From Thermostichus vulcanus str. 'Rupite' (GTDB lineage: Bacteria > Cyanobacteriota > Cyanobacteriia > Thermostichales > Thermostichaceae): a stretch of 60,167 nucleotides of DNA. A model generated the notes under the pieces. That model had not been told where the DNA came from. It was given only the letters and a program-made list of their open reading frames with translations, and made no database searches. The stretch's first letter is position 1; every line of letters starts with the position of its first letter. Below, piece by piece: positions 18,395 to 26,410 of the stretch. The stretch covers positions 1-60,167 of the forward strand of contig NZ_JAFIRA010000018.1 of assembly GCF_022848905.1 (NCBI RefSeq). The letters run 5' to 3'. The translations under genes and the position numbers were made by a program.

Positions 18395-19284
18395 TCCAAC
18401 AAGGTCTATAACGTTGAGTGTCTCCAATGCTCTTGGTATTGACCACGGCATCAATAACTGGCTGACCTGCGTTAGTAATGTGGGAACCAGCTTCATTATT
18501 GATGGACGACACTTGAATCATCGTGACACATTCCCCCACCTCGGAACAGGTGGGGGTCAAGGAGCGGCGGAGGCTAGTCGTCATAACCCTGGGTGCTTTA
18601 AAGCTCACTTGCCGAAAAGACAGTGAGGGCCGTTTCAGCAAAAGCTCTGGACGGTCGCCTAGAAGCTGGGCTTGTCTATGTGATCTCTGGACTCTGGATA
18701 GTTCGAGATTGGCATAGGACACTCCCACCTCGGCTACGCCAGATGGGAGAGCTTCATGTCTAAGAATCAGTGGTACAACAAACGAGTCGCTGCGTTGACA
18801 GAAGGTCAACCTCAAGGCTTTTGGTCAAAACAACTGGCGGCAATCCCTGAGAAACGTAACTGTCAAATGCGGGATGCTATCAACAAGGCAGCAGTTTGTC
18901 CAAATTCCCACCGCCCGGTTGAAGCAGAGAGCATCTCAGCTTTGCCAGCCGTATGGCATCCGATTTGTTGAAACAGAGGAAGCGAATACTTCAGCAGCAA
19001 GTTTTCTGGACAAGGACGCTCTTCCCCAATACGGTGAAAAACCCGAAGGCTGGAAAGCGTCAGGACGGCGTGTCAAACGAGGACTCTATCGAACCGCAGG
19101 AAATGGGTATCTGAATGCGGATGGCAATGGAGCTGCCAATATACTCCGGAAAGTAGCGGCAACATTGGGGCTTGACCTCAGTGGAGTCAGTAGAGGCGCA
19201 TCGTGCTCCGCATGACCCGGAGGGTCATTGACAACGCCGTTGCAAGTCCGATTCTGGGCTATTCAAGAATCCCCGTCACTTTAG
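18395..19284 (+). pseudogene. tnpB: decayed IS605-type tnpB (relic 2), interrupted by a small element
   Basis: The TnpB middle part is recognisable as ALGIDHGINNWLTCVSNVGT, running to GRHLK at 18517. It resumes after a 240-base insertion with SKNQWYNKRVAALTEG at 18759. Near 18890 the frame jumps to QQFVQIPTARLKQRA (deletion of roughly 40 codons). It then runs through WKASGRRVKRGLYRT and NADGNGAANILRKVAATLGL to VSRGA, where a 24-base repeat brings a stop. The family C-terminus SLTTPLQVRFWAIQESPSL ends at 19284. Nothing TnpB-like could be placed with confidence between 18217 and about 18390. The relic is divergent to relic 1 and inactive. Confidence 0.85.
18518..18757. mobile_element. 240-bp non-autonomous hairpin-ended element inside tnpB relic 2
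   Basis: Removing 18518-18757 joins ...CGACACTTGAA to GTCTAAGAATC and exactly restores TnpB codons (GRHL-K-SKNQW). The insert has a perfect 9-bp hairpin near its left end (18533-18541 with 18548-18556) and a longer imperfect hairpin near its right end (18722-18749). Both hairpins contain CCCACCTCGG. There is no target duplication and no open frame. Subterminal hairpins without inverted repeats or duplication are the hallmark of IS200/IS605 derivatives, so I read it as a palindrome-associated mini-element moved by a TnpA elsewhere. Confidence 0.75.
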
Positions 19285-19291
19285 TGTGGGG
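19271..19291. repeat. right-end hairpin of tnpB relic 2
   Basis: CCCC-GT-CACT and AGTG-TG-GGGG arms form a hairpin overlapping the relic's terminal stop codon, as expected for an IS605-type right end. Confidence 0.5.
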
Positions 19292-19612
19292 AGTGTCAAA
19301 ATCAAAGCCAGTACAGCCTCGGCAGGTGGTGGGGGTTGGTACAGTGGGTGGGATCCCTGGGCAAGCGACCTATACTCTCTATGACCCTAGCTCCAGTCGG
19401 GTACAGTTTCGCTGGGTGGATTATCCAAAGGGAGGAGTCCATACGGGACAGGGATTTGCCAGCTCCAGTTAGTACCATCAGAGGGCTATGGGAGAGGGGC
19501 AGCCGTGCTACGATGACGTGGCAATTTGGATCAGCTTGGCCATTCAGCATTCGGAATCTAGATTCAGATCTGAGCGGAATCTGAGCTGTCTTTATTACCT
19601 CATTGGCGTCCT
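19292..19612 (+). other. gene-free stretch ahead of glyA
   Basis: After the relic's end hairpin I see no convincing gene, RNA or riboswitch. A frame from 19203 to 19472 is open but starts within tnpB debris and its tail resembles nothing I know. The glyA promoter must lie in the right half, but no clear -35/-10 pair stands out. Confidence 0.5.
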
Positions 19613-20938
19613 ATGGTAGCTGCTCCTCAAAGTCTGCACACGCAACGAGATAGTCTGTCGATTCTGGCGGAAACGGATCCGCTGGTGTTTGGCCTGATTG
19701 GGCAAGAATTAAACCGGCAGCGGGATCACCTGGAGATGATCGCCAGTGAGAACTTTACCTCACCAGCGGTTTTGGCTGCCCAAGGCTCCGTCCTGACCAA
19801 CAAATATGCTGAGGGCTTACCAGGGAAGCGCTACTACGGCGGCTGCGAGTTTGTGGATCAACTGGAGCAACTGGCGATTGATCGGGCCAAGCAACTGTTC
19901 GGGGCTGCTCATGCCAATGTCCAGCCTCACTCGGGGGCCCAGGCCAATTTCGCCGTATTCCTGGCCCTATTGCAGCCGGGAGACACGATTTTGGGCATGG
20001 ATCTCTCCCATGGGGGTCACCTCACCCACGGATCTCCGGTGAATGTTTCCGGCAAGTGGTTCAATGTGGTGCATTACGGGGTGGATCCCGAAAGTGAGCG
20101 GATCGATTTTGAGCAGGTGCGTGCTCTGGCGCAACAACACCGCCCCAAGTTGATCATCTGCGGCTATTCTGCCTATCCCCGCATAATTGATTTTGCCGCC
20201 TTCCGGTCGATTGCCGATGAGGTGGGGGCCTATCTGTTGGCCGATATTGCCCATATTGCTGGCTTGGTAGCGACGGGACATCATCCCAACCCGATTCCCC
20301 TCTGCGATGTGGTGACCACAACAACCCACAAAACTCTGCGGGGGCCGCGCGGCGGTTTGATCCTGACCCGGGATCCGGAACTGGGCAAAAAATTTGATAA
20401 AGCTGTCTTTCCAGGCAGCCAAGGGGGACCGCTGGAGCATGTGATCGCGGCTAAAGCTGTAGCCTTTGGAGAGGCTTTACAACCCAGTTTTTCCAGCTAC
20501 TCTGCCCAGGTGATCGCCAATGCTCAGGCGCTGGCCCAATCCCTGCAAAGCCGCGGTATTCGCTTGGTCTCTGGGGGAACTGACAACCATTTAATATTGT
20601 TAGATCTGCGCTCGGTTTCGGCAGCGCTAGAGAAGAGTGGTGCGGTGGATCCCTTGATGACGGGTAAGCGGGCGGATCGGCTGATGGATGAGATTCACAT
20701 CACTGCCAACAAAAACACCATTCCGTTTGATCCGCAGTCTCCTTTTGTGGCCAGCGGTCTACGCTTGGGATCCCCTGCCTTGACCACCCGCGGTTTGGGG
20801 CCAGTAGAATTTGAGCAAATCGGGCAAATTATTGCTGATTGCCTGTTTCACCCTGAAGACGCTGACGTTTTGACAGCTTGTCGGCAGCAGGTGGCTCAGC
20901 TGTGTCGAAGGTTCCCTTTGTACCCACACTTGGAATAG
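19613..20938 (+). CDS. glyA: serine hydroxymethyltransferase
   Basis: 441 aa, with an N-terminal extension of some 15 residues over the shortest family members. This PLP enzyme interconverts serine and glycine with tetrahydrofolate, supplying one-carbon units and taking part in photorespiration. The PLP lysine is in [16 protein letters not shown] near residue 240. [13 protein letters not shown] and [15 protein letters not shown] are the conserved N-terminal motifs. The start at 19613 is the first ATG. The next gene begins only 15 bases after the stop, so glyA heads a transcription unit. Confidence 0.98.
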   Translation: MVAAPQSLHTQRDSLSILAETDPLVFGLIGQELNRQRDHLEMIASENFTSPAVLAAQGSVLTNKYAEGLPGKRYYGGCEFVDQLEQLAIDRAKQLFGAAHANVQPHSGAQANFAVFLALLQPGDTILGMDLSHGGHLTHGSPVNVSGKWFNVVHYGVDPESERIDFEQVRALAQQHRPKLIICGYSAYPRIIDFAAFRSIADEVGAYLLADIAHIAGLVATGHHPNPIPLCDVVTTTTHKTLRGPRGGLILTRDPELGKKFDKAVFPGSQGGPLEHVIAAKAVAFGEALQPSFSSYSAQVIANAQALAQSLQSRGIRLVSGGTDNHLILLDLRSVSAALEKSGAVDPLMTGKRADRLMDEIHITANKNTIPFDPQSPFVASGLRLGSPALTTRGLGPVEFEQIGQIIADCLFHPEDADVLTACRQQVAQLCRRFPLYPHLE

Positions 20939-20953
20939 TTTCTACGGCTTGCC

Positions 20954-22042
20954 ATGCCCTATCTGGTCGCCTTTCTTGCTGCTGCCTGTGTTGTTTTGTG
21001 GGCGACTCCTGTGGTCAAAGCGGTTGGTATTCGCAGTGGCCAATTGGATTTACCGGATGAGCGCAAAATTCATCAGCAGCCGATGGTACGCCTGGGGGGT
21101 ATCTCGATTTTTTCTGGGAATCTCGTCGCTCTGCTGCTGTTGTGGGGGTCTGGGGCCTTTGGCGGTCTGCGCACTGAGCAGGAGTATGAGATTTGGGGGG
21201 TGACGATTGGTGGGGTTCTGTTTTTCTTGATTGGGCTGGCGGATGATCTGTTTCATCTCTCGCCCTTCTCTCGCCTGCTCATGCAATTTTCCGTGGCTAC
21301 TGCCGCTTGGGGAGTGGGCGTACGCATAGAATTTATCAGTCTGCCGGTCTTGGGCACTTGGTTTTTCCCCGCTTGGTTGAGCCTGCTGATTACCCTGCTC
21401 TGGCTGGTGGGGATGGCCAATGCCATCAATTTCATGGATGGGTTGGATGGGTTGGCGGCAGGGGTATCAGGGATTGCGGCGGTGGCGATGTTGATGGTGA
21501 CGTTGCTTCTGGATCGACCGGCAGCAGCCATGCTTGCAGCGGCTTTGGCGGGAGCTTGTTTGGGTTTCCTGCGCTACAACTTCAACCCGGCCCAAATTTT
21601 TATGGGGGATGGCGGAGCTTATTTTTTGGGCTTTACCTTGGCTGGGATTGGAGTGATTGGGGTGGCCAAGGTGGTGACGACATTGGCGGTGGCTTTCCCG
21701 TTTTGTATTTTGGCGGTGCCCATTCTGGATATGTCCACGGTGATTTTCAAGCGGCTATCCAGGGGGCAATCTCCTTTCCATCCCGATAAGGGACATCTGC
21801 ACCATCGCTTACTCAAGGCAGGGCTTTCGCAACGGCACTCGGTTTTGCTGATCTATGCCATGACGCTTTGGGTGGGATCCCTAGCCTTGGCTTTGGCGGG
21901 GTTACCGGCAGGAGGCACCTATTTGGGTGGAGCCTCTCTGGTGCTGGGGGGAGTGGCTTGGGGGGCCTGGCAACGGCATCTGCAAAGGAAGCGGCAAATC
22001 AGGGAGAAGGGATCCTTACCCCCTGGTGTGGATTCACAATAG
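20954..22042 (+). CDS. WecA/TagO-like undecaprenyl-phosphate sugar-1-phosphate transferase
   Basis: 362 aa with about ten membrane segments. Family motifs of the MraY/WecA superfamily are clear: ADDLFHLSPFSRLL (DDxxxL-like), NAINFMDGLDGLAAG, the metal-binding FMGDGGAYFLGF and the His-rich cytosolic loop PDKGHLHHRLLKAGLSQRHS. MraY itself is different in the last loop, so a GlcNAc- or similar-sugar-1-phosphate transferase starting envelope polysaccharide synthesis is the better call. It lies 15 bases behind glyA on the same strand. Confidence 0.9.
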   Translation: MPYLVAFLAAACVVLWATPVVKAVGIRSGQLDLPDERKIHQQPMVRLGGISIFSGNLVALLLLWGSGAFGGLRTEQEYEIWGVTIGGVLFFLIGLADDLFHLSPFSRLLMQFSVATAAWGVGVRIEFISLPVLGTWFFPAWLSLLITLLWLVGMANAINFMDGLDGLAAGVSGIAAVAMLMVTLLLDRPAAAMLAAALAGACLGFLRYNFNPAQIFMGDGGAYFLGFTLAGIGVIGVAKVVTTLAVAFPFCILAVPILDMSTVIFKRLSRGQSPFHPDKGHLHHRLLKAGLSQRHSVLLIYAMTLWVGSLALALAGLPAGGTYLGGASLVLGGVAWGAWQRHLQRKRQIREKGSLPPGVDSQ

Positions 22043-22147
22043 GATCCAAAGTCTCATGAACCTTGTCTTGTTCTCACCCCAAGATCTGCCTAGACTGAAG
22101 CTATTCAAACCGAGTCTTGGCTGCTGGATCTGGGCAGCCCTGGGCCT

Positions 22148-22714
22148 ATGCACCCGACACCTGAGTTGGCCAGTCTGCTGCGTCGCACAGCCGATCGCAT
22201 TCAGTCCCAGCGATGGGGCTTTTGGGATACGGAATATCGCTGGCAGGACAGCACCCGTTGTAATTGTGGACTGCTGGTGCGGGAAGCCTTGGGCTGGGAC
22301 GGGGATCAACTGAGTTTGCGCATTCATCGCGGTACTTGGCGGAGCATTGCCCAAACCGCTTATCGGACTGCTGCCCTCACCCTACGGGATCCCTTGCAGC
22401 AGGAGGTGCGCTGCTCAGTGACAGGCTTGAGGCTGGGGTATGTGTTTGAAAGAATGGCGGACTTGGGGTTTGATCGACCGGAAGATTTTGCAGCTTTGGA
22501 AGAGCTTAGCGACCCAGTTATCCTGGCCCGTCTGGCCCAGAAGGGGCTGGAGCAGATCCAGCGAAATAATGCGATGCACGTGGTGCTGTATATGCGGGAG
22601 CTGGCAGATTGGATCGATGAGCAACTGGAAGCCCAAGCTCAGCTGAGTCGGCTAACCCAGGCTCTGCACAAGGAAGAAACGATCTCAGCTCCGGTTCGAG
22701 TCCGTCTCAGTTGA
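22148..22714 (+). CDS. conserved-looking hypothetical protein
   Basis: 188 aa, soluble and predicted mostly helical. I do not recognise a family. The first part has RWGFWDTEYRWQDSTRCNCG with a CNC pair. The second half contains two helical runs (LEQIQRNNAMHVVLYMRELA and the acidic stretch following it). The codon usage and GC at third positions look like those of its neighbours. It sits 105 bases after the WecA-like gene and 55 before the phosphoribosyltransferase on the same strand, so it is probably part of the same transcription unit. An in-frame start slightly further downstream cannot be excluded. Confidence 0.65.
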   Translation: MHPTPELASLLRRTADRIQSQRWGFWDTEYRWQDSTRCNCGLLVREALGWDGDQLSLRIHRGTWRSIAQTAYRTAALTLRDPLQQEVRCSVTGLRLGYVFERMADLGFDRPEDFAALEELSDPVILARLAQKGLEQIQRNNAMHVVLYMRELADWIDEQLEAQAQLSRLTQALHKEETISAPVRVRLS

Positions 22715-22769
22715 CGCGGATCCGGTTTCTCCCGCAAGATCAGGCTCAGCTTGCTTGAGTTTGCTCCTT

Positions 22770-23519
22770 ATGCTCAGCCCTGCCTTTGGGGATCCCGTCC
22801 AGTCGCCTGAAAGTATTGTCAAAGCCTTGCAACGGGTGATTGCTGACTTTCATGGGCGACCCACCTACAGCGTCACCGGGAAGGGGGGGCGTTCTTTTCA
22901 GTTTTTTGCCACTTCGATTACCGACAATATTCCCCCCTTGCATCCTCACCTCTCGGCAGCTGTGTGTTTGCTCAGCCGCCTGCATTTAACCCAGGCGCAT
23001 CAAGCCACTTTGGGGGTAGGGGAAGAGGATCGGGGCGCAATGATCATTTCGGATATTCTTCTGAGCTACAACTTGCCGCGCACTTTGGCTCGTTGGACCC
23101 CTACAGGCGCACCGGGGGAAATTGGGATCCCATTGGCCAACGAATATATTCCGGAAGGATCGATTCAGGTGTACTTGAATGGAGTGACCGCAAGGGATCG
23201 GGTGGTGCTGGTGGATGATCTGATCAGTACTGGCGGGACGATGGTGGCTTTGATCGAGTCGGTGCGCAAGGCAGGGGCAGAGATTTTAGAAGTCTTTACC
23301 ATTGCCGAGAAAACAGAAAATCAGGGGCGACAGTATGTGTATGAGCAAACCGGGATCCAAGTGAAAACCTTGCTGGCTTCCGATATTGAACAAAAGCAAG
23401 AGGGAACCTTTTCGCGAGTCTTGCATTGCAACTTGGGAACCCTGAATGGGCAGCTCTTTGAGCAGATAGCAGCTCAGTTTCCACCAGATTTTTGCCGGCG
23501 GGGATCAGGGGAGGGATAA
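22770..23519 (+). CDS. type I phosphoribosyltransferase-like protein
   Basis: 249 aa from the ATG at 22770; a TTG at 22755 is an alternative start. The PRPP-binding motif is RVVLVDDLISTGGTMVALIE near residue 150. It is preceded by a substrate-hood region of about 130 residues with AMIISDILLSYNLPRTLARW. Such enzymes transfer phosphoribosyl from PRPP to a base (orotate, adenine or guanine types). The C-terminal part is longer than in the classic Apt and PyrE proteins, so the base is not certain. I leave the symbol open. Confidence 0.75.
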   Translation: MLSPAFGDPVQSPESIVKALQRVIADFHGRPTYSVTGKGGRSFQFFATSITDNIPPLHPHLSAAVCLLSRLHLTQAHQATLGVGEEDRGAMIISDILLSYNLPRTLARWTPTGAPGEIGIPLANEYIPEGSIQVYLNGVTARDRVVLVDDLISTGGTMVALIESVRKAGAEILEVFTIAEKTENQGRQYVYEQTGIQVKTLLASDIEQKQEGTFSRVLHCNLGTLNGQLFEQIAAQFPPDFCRRGSGEG

Positions 23520-23645
23520 AGGAGGAGCTGGGTACCAAATCCTGATTCATCCAGCTAGGTACAGGTACTTGAGGACAAGAGGACAATAGGTCCTTCCCGC
23601 TTGATGTCCTTCCCGTGCTGTCAGGTTGGGTTCATTATTCAGGAT

Positions 23646-24074
23646 TCAGGCTTGTAGAGCATTGCAGGGTCTGGCGCCATGGTAGAAGAGGGGACGGCGT
23701 GGAGAAGGCTCAGCATCAACAAAATAAGCATCAGCCGGAATAGCTTGACTCCAGTTGCGGAAGGGGTTCTGGGCTTTGGATTGGGTTGGAGCTGAGGGTT
23801 GAGAGCCGGTCATGTTCAAGAGGCGTTTGGGCATAACAGGAATTTCGGGGCCCAACCGTGACCAGACCTCACAGCGGTCGGAATGCGCTACCACAATACT
23901 GATGAGGGATCCATAGTCCATATCATAGCGACAGCTGTCGATGGCCTCCTTCAATCGACGAAAGGAGCGATTAAATCCATAAAAATGGTTCTGGAAGCGA
24001 ATGGACTCCAAAAAACCATCTGTCGAGACCGCTACATGGTCATGATCGGTGGAGGCGTAGTCGAGGATCACCAT
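23646..24074 (-). CDS. hypothetical protein
   Basis: 142 aa from an ATG at 24074. I do not recognise it. The N-terminal 85 residues look like a compact alpha/beta domain (MVILDYASTDHDHVAVSTDG; YGSLISIVVAHSDRCEVWSR), while the last 55 are Pro/Ser/Ala-rich and probably disordered. There is no signal peptide or membrane segment. No clear Shine-Dalgarno sequence precedes it. It lies between the phosphoribosyltransferase (convergent) and plmA (same strand, 145 bases). The folded first half and absence of an overlapping alternative make it likely to be real. Confidence 0.55.
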   Translation of the reverse strand: MVILDYASTDHDHVAVSTDGFLESIRFQNHFYGFNRSFRRLKEAIDSCRYDMDYGSLISIVVAHSDRCEVWSRLGPEIPVMPKRLLNMTGSQPSAPTQSKAQNPFRNWSQAIPADAYFVDAEPSPRRPLFYHGARPCNALQA

Positions 24075-24219
24075 ATACGAGCCAGTGAGTAAGTAGAGAG
24101 ACTGAGAGAGGGTGAATCAAAACGAGATGGCCAATGCCGTATTTCCACTTAAGCACGACAGGCTGAGTCGGTCATCCGCAAAACAGCGTGGAGGCAATAA
24201 TGTTTAATGAAATCTTCTG

Positions 24220-25227
24220 CTATTCCACCTCCTGAGCCGGGATCCGCCCCAACTCCCGCCGCAGTTCCTCTAGGGCCGCCTCGCCAATATGGGGATCGGC
24301 ACATACTAGGGTGGGCACACGGATCAGATCAGCTCGGGCTTGGCGTAATAGGGCCCGCAGAGTGGAGTAGCTGGCAACATCGCAAATCAGGGTATGAGCG
24401 CGGCGTAGGATAGAACCCACCCGCTCCGTATCAGAAATAACAGCTGTTAGCACCAGCAGCTCCTCCCCCCGTAGGCTATGCACAATCACCTCTGCGACCT
24501 CCAACAGGGCAGTGCTGATGCTGACCAAGCCCAGACAAGCCTGAGGGGGCAGTTGGCGAACCAAATCAATTTCCTTGGCGTAGTCAGACACATCTACAGG
24601 CAAAACACGGGCACCGCGCGGTTGGGCTATTGCTTCTACAGCGCTGAGGAAGTAGCGAATGGTCACTACTGTGCTGGAGTGGAGCTGTTCCAAAACTGTG
24701 GCCAAATCTTCCAAGGGCACCAACTGCACTCGGATGCCCAAAGCCTGCTGAATTTGCTGAGTCATCAGTTCGCCTGTGCCCAAATCTCGACCCGGTACAC
24801 ATACCAAGACCTGGGCACTACAGCGCAAGCGCCAATCGATTTCGGCCTGTAGCAGATCCCGCACCTGTTCTAAGGAGAACCCTTGCTGTTGGAGATGGTC
24901 AATGCCTTGACGGATTTCTTGCAGGGCTTGTTTGGATTTGTCTAGGTCTTGACTAAGGAGGCGAGAAGTATTGGCGACCTGATGGGCTGATCCACTGACA
25001 TAGATCCCGGAAGCAGCCCGGGTTTCTACTAAGCCCATTTCTTCCAGTTGGTGATAGACCTTGTTAATGGTGTTGCGGTGCAGGCCCGTTTGCATGGCCA
25101 ATTGACGGGTGCTGGGCAGGCGACAACCGGGGGGGAACTGCCCACAGGCGATGGCAAAACAAAGCAGGTTAAACAACTGTACAGAGCCAGGGATCTCGCT
25201 GTCCGGCTGAATGGAAATGCGCATCAT
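24220..25227 (-). CDS. plmA: PlmA-like GntR-family regulator
   Basis: 335 aa. The N-terminal winged helix-turn-helix (about 10-75) has FPPGCRLPSTRQLAMQTGLH and NTINKVYHQLEEMGLVETRA, typical of the YtrA/GntR group. The C-terminal part has AEIDWRLRCSAQVLVCVPGR, then VVTIRYFLSAVEAIAQPRGA, a layout I associate with PlmA, the cyanobacterial GntR regulator linked to plasmid maintenance and to the PII-PipX network. The C-terminal half resembles no ordinary GntR effector domain. ATG 25227 is followed directly by a second ATG at 25224, and either may be used. A tandem repeat 20 bases upstream may be its own operator. Confidence 0.8.
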   Translation of the reverse strand: MMRISIQPDSEIPGSVQLFNLLCFAIACGQFPPGCRLPSTRQLAMQTGLHRNTINKVYHQLEEMGLVETRAASGIYVSGSAHQVANTSRLLSQDLDKSKQALQEIRQGIDHLQQQGFSLEQVRDLLQAEIDWRLRCSAQVLVCVPGRDLGTGELMTQQIQQALGIRVQLVPLEDLATVLEQLHSSTVVTIRYFLSAVEAIAQPRGARVLPVDVSDYAKEIDLVRQLPPQACLGLVSISTALLEVAEVIVHSLRGEELLVLTAVISDTERVGSILRRAHTLICDVASYSTLRALLRQARADLIRVPTLVCADPHIGEAALEELRRELGRIPAQEVE

Positions 25228-25246
25228 TGCCCTGTCCTTGACCTAC

Positions 25247-25262
25247 AGACATTTAGACATTT
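25247..25262. promoter_or_regulatory. tandem AGACATTT repeat upstream of plmA
   Basis: Two head-to-tail copies of AGACATTT lie 20-35 bases upstream of the plmA start, inside a longer AT-rich stretch that contrasts with the surrounding GC-rich sequence. The position fits an operator for autoregulation. No experimental support is known to me. Confidence 0.35.
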
Positions 25263-25501
25263 TTAGGATTTTTTTGGGGTAATAATGACAAAAACACTGC
25301 CGTAGCAAACCCGCATTCACTTTAGGGGTGCGGAGCCTTAAAGGACTGTAATGACCTGATTGTAAAAGTTTAGCGGTAAGAGTATCTGAACAACTACTGG
25401 ACAAAATCCAGGGTGCTACCGTGGATCCCGGATGTTGCTGTGGACAACCCCAGCTTCCGACTGCCCAATGATGGCGATAAAACCTTGCATTCTCTCCGCC
25501 C

Positions 25502-26410
25502 ATGACCTCCTATCCTTTGGCGTGGAACCCCATTCAAACCCAAACTCTGTTGGGCCACAGCGGCGCCATTTCCGTGTTGACAGTGGCTGGGGAGCTATTA
25601 ATTAGCGGCAGTACGGATCGCACTGTGCGGATCTGGCATTGGGGATCCGGTGAATTGCGGCATTGTCTGCGGGGACATGGGGGGCCGATTCGCGGCTTGG
25701 GCCTGACCCGCTGGCAGGGACGGGAGCTATTGGTGAGTGGGTGTCGCTTTGGCGAGATCTGCTTCTGGGATCCCCATACGGGTGAAGGGGTAGGGCAACT
25801 GGAAACGGGGCTGGAGTCTATACAGGCGCTGGTGGTGAGCAGCGATGGATCCCGGTTGGTGGTGGCTGGGGGATCGGATGGGGTGCTTCAGGTGTGGGAT
25901 CTGCAGAGCCAACAACCCTATCTCCAGCTGCACGGACATGCGGATCGCATTCACTCCCTTTATCTCAGCCAGGGAGGGGCCTTTCTCGCCAGTGTCAGCG
26001 ACGACGAAACCGTCTGGGTCTGGGATCTGGTGGCTGGAGAAGGGATTCGGCGGATCCCGTCCATTGGCCCTCTGAATGCGGTCGCCCTTACTCCGGATGG
26101 CCGGCAACTGGCAGGGGGAGGGGTGGATTATGCCTTGAAACGCTGGGATCCCCTGACCGGAAAGCTGCTGGGCGTTCACCCCGAACACGACAACTGGATT
26201 AGGGCGGTCGCCATCGACCCCACCGGGCGGTGGTTAGCGACTGGAGGAGATGACTACAGCATTTGGCTACATTATCTGCCCCACTGTGCTCCTGTAAGGG
26301 TGTACCGGGATCCCGTTGCCTGCATTAGCGCCCTCACCTTTAGCTGCGATGGCCGTACCTTGATCAGTGGCAACCGATCCGGTGGCATCCGCCTCTGGTC
26401 AGTGAATTAG
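25502..26410 (+). CDS. seven-bladed WD40 repeat protein
   Basis: 302 aa, almost entirely WD40 repeats. Seven blade ends can be counted: TVRIW, EICFWD, VLQVWD, TVWVWD, ALKRWD, SIWLHY and GIRLWS. This gives one complete propeller with no extra domain, signal peptide or kinase part, unlike the large WD40 proteins of many cyanobacteria. Such proteins are scaffolds; the partner is unknown. The stop overlaps that of the convergent ndhF by four bases. Confidence 0.88.
   Translation: MTSYPLAWNPIQTQTLLGHSGAISVLTVAGELLISGSTDRTVRIWHWGSGELRHCLRGHGGPIRGLGLTRWQGRELLVSGCRFGEICFWDPHTGEGVGQLETGLESIQALVVSSDGSRLVVAGGSDGVLQVWDLQSQQPYLQLHGHADRIHSLYLSQGGAFLASVSDDETVWVWDLVAGEGIRRIPSIGPLNAVALTPDGRQLAGGGVDYALKRWDPLTGKLLGVHPEHDNWIRAVAIDPTGRWLATGGDDYSIWLHYLPHCAPVRVYRDPVACISALTFSCDGRTLISGNRSGGIRLWSVN

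Noticed and set aside
19203-19472. 89-aa plus-strand frame ahead of glyA
   Set aside because: It begins inside tnpB debris in a different frame and then runs through non-conserved sequence; no domain or start signal.
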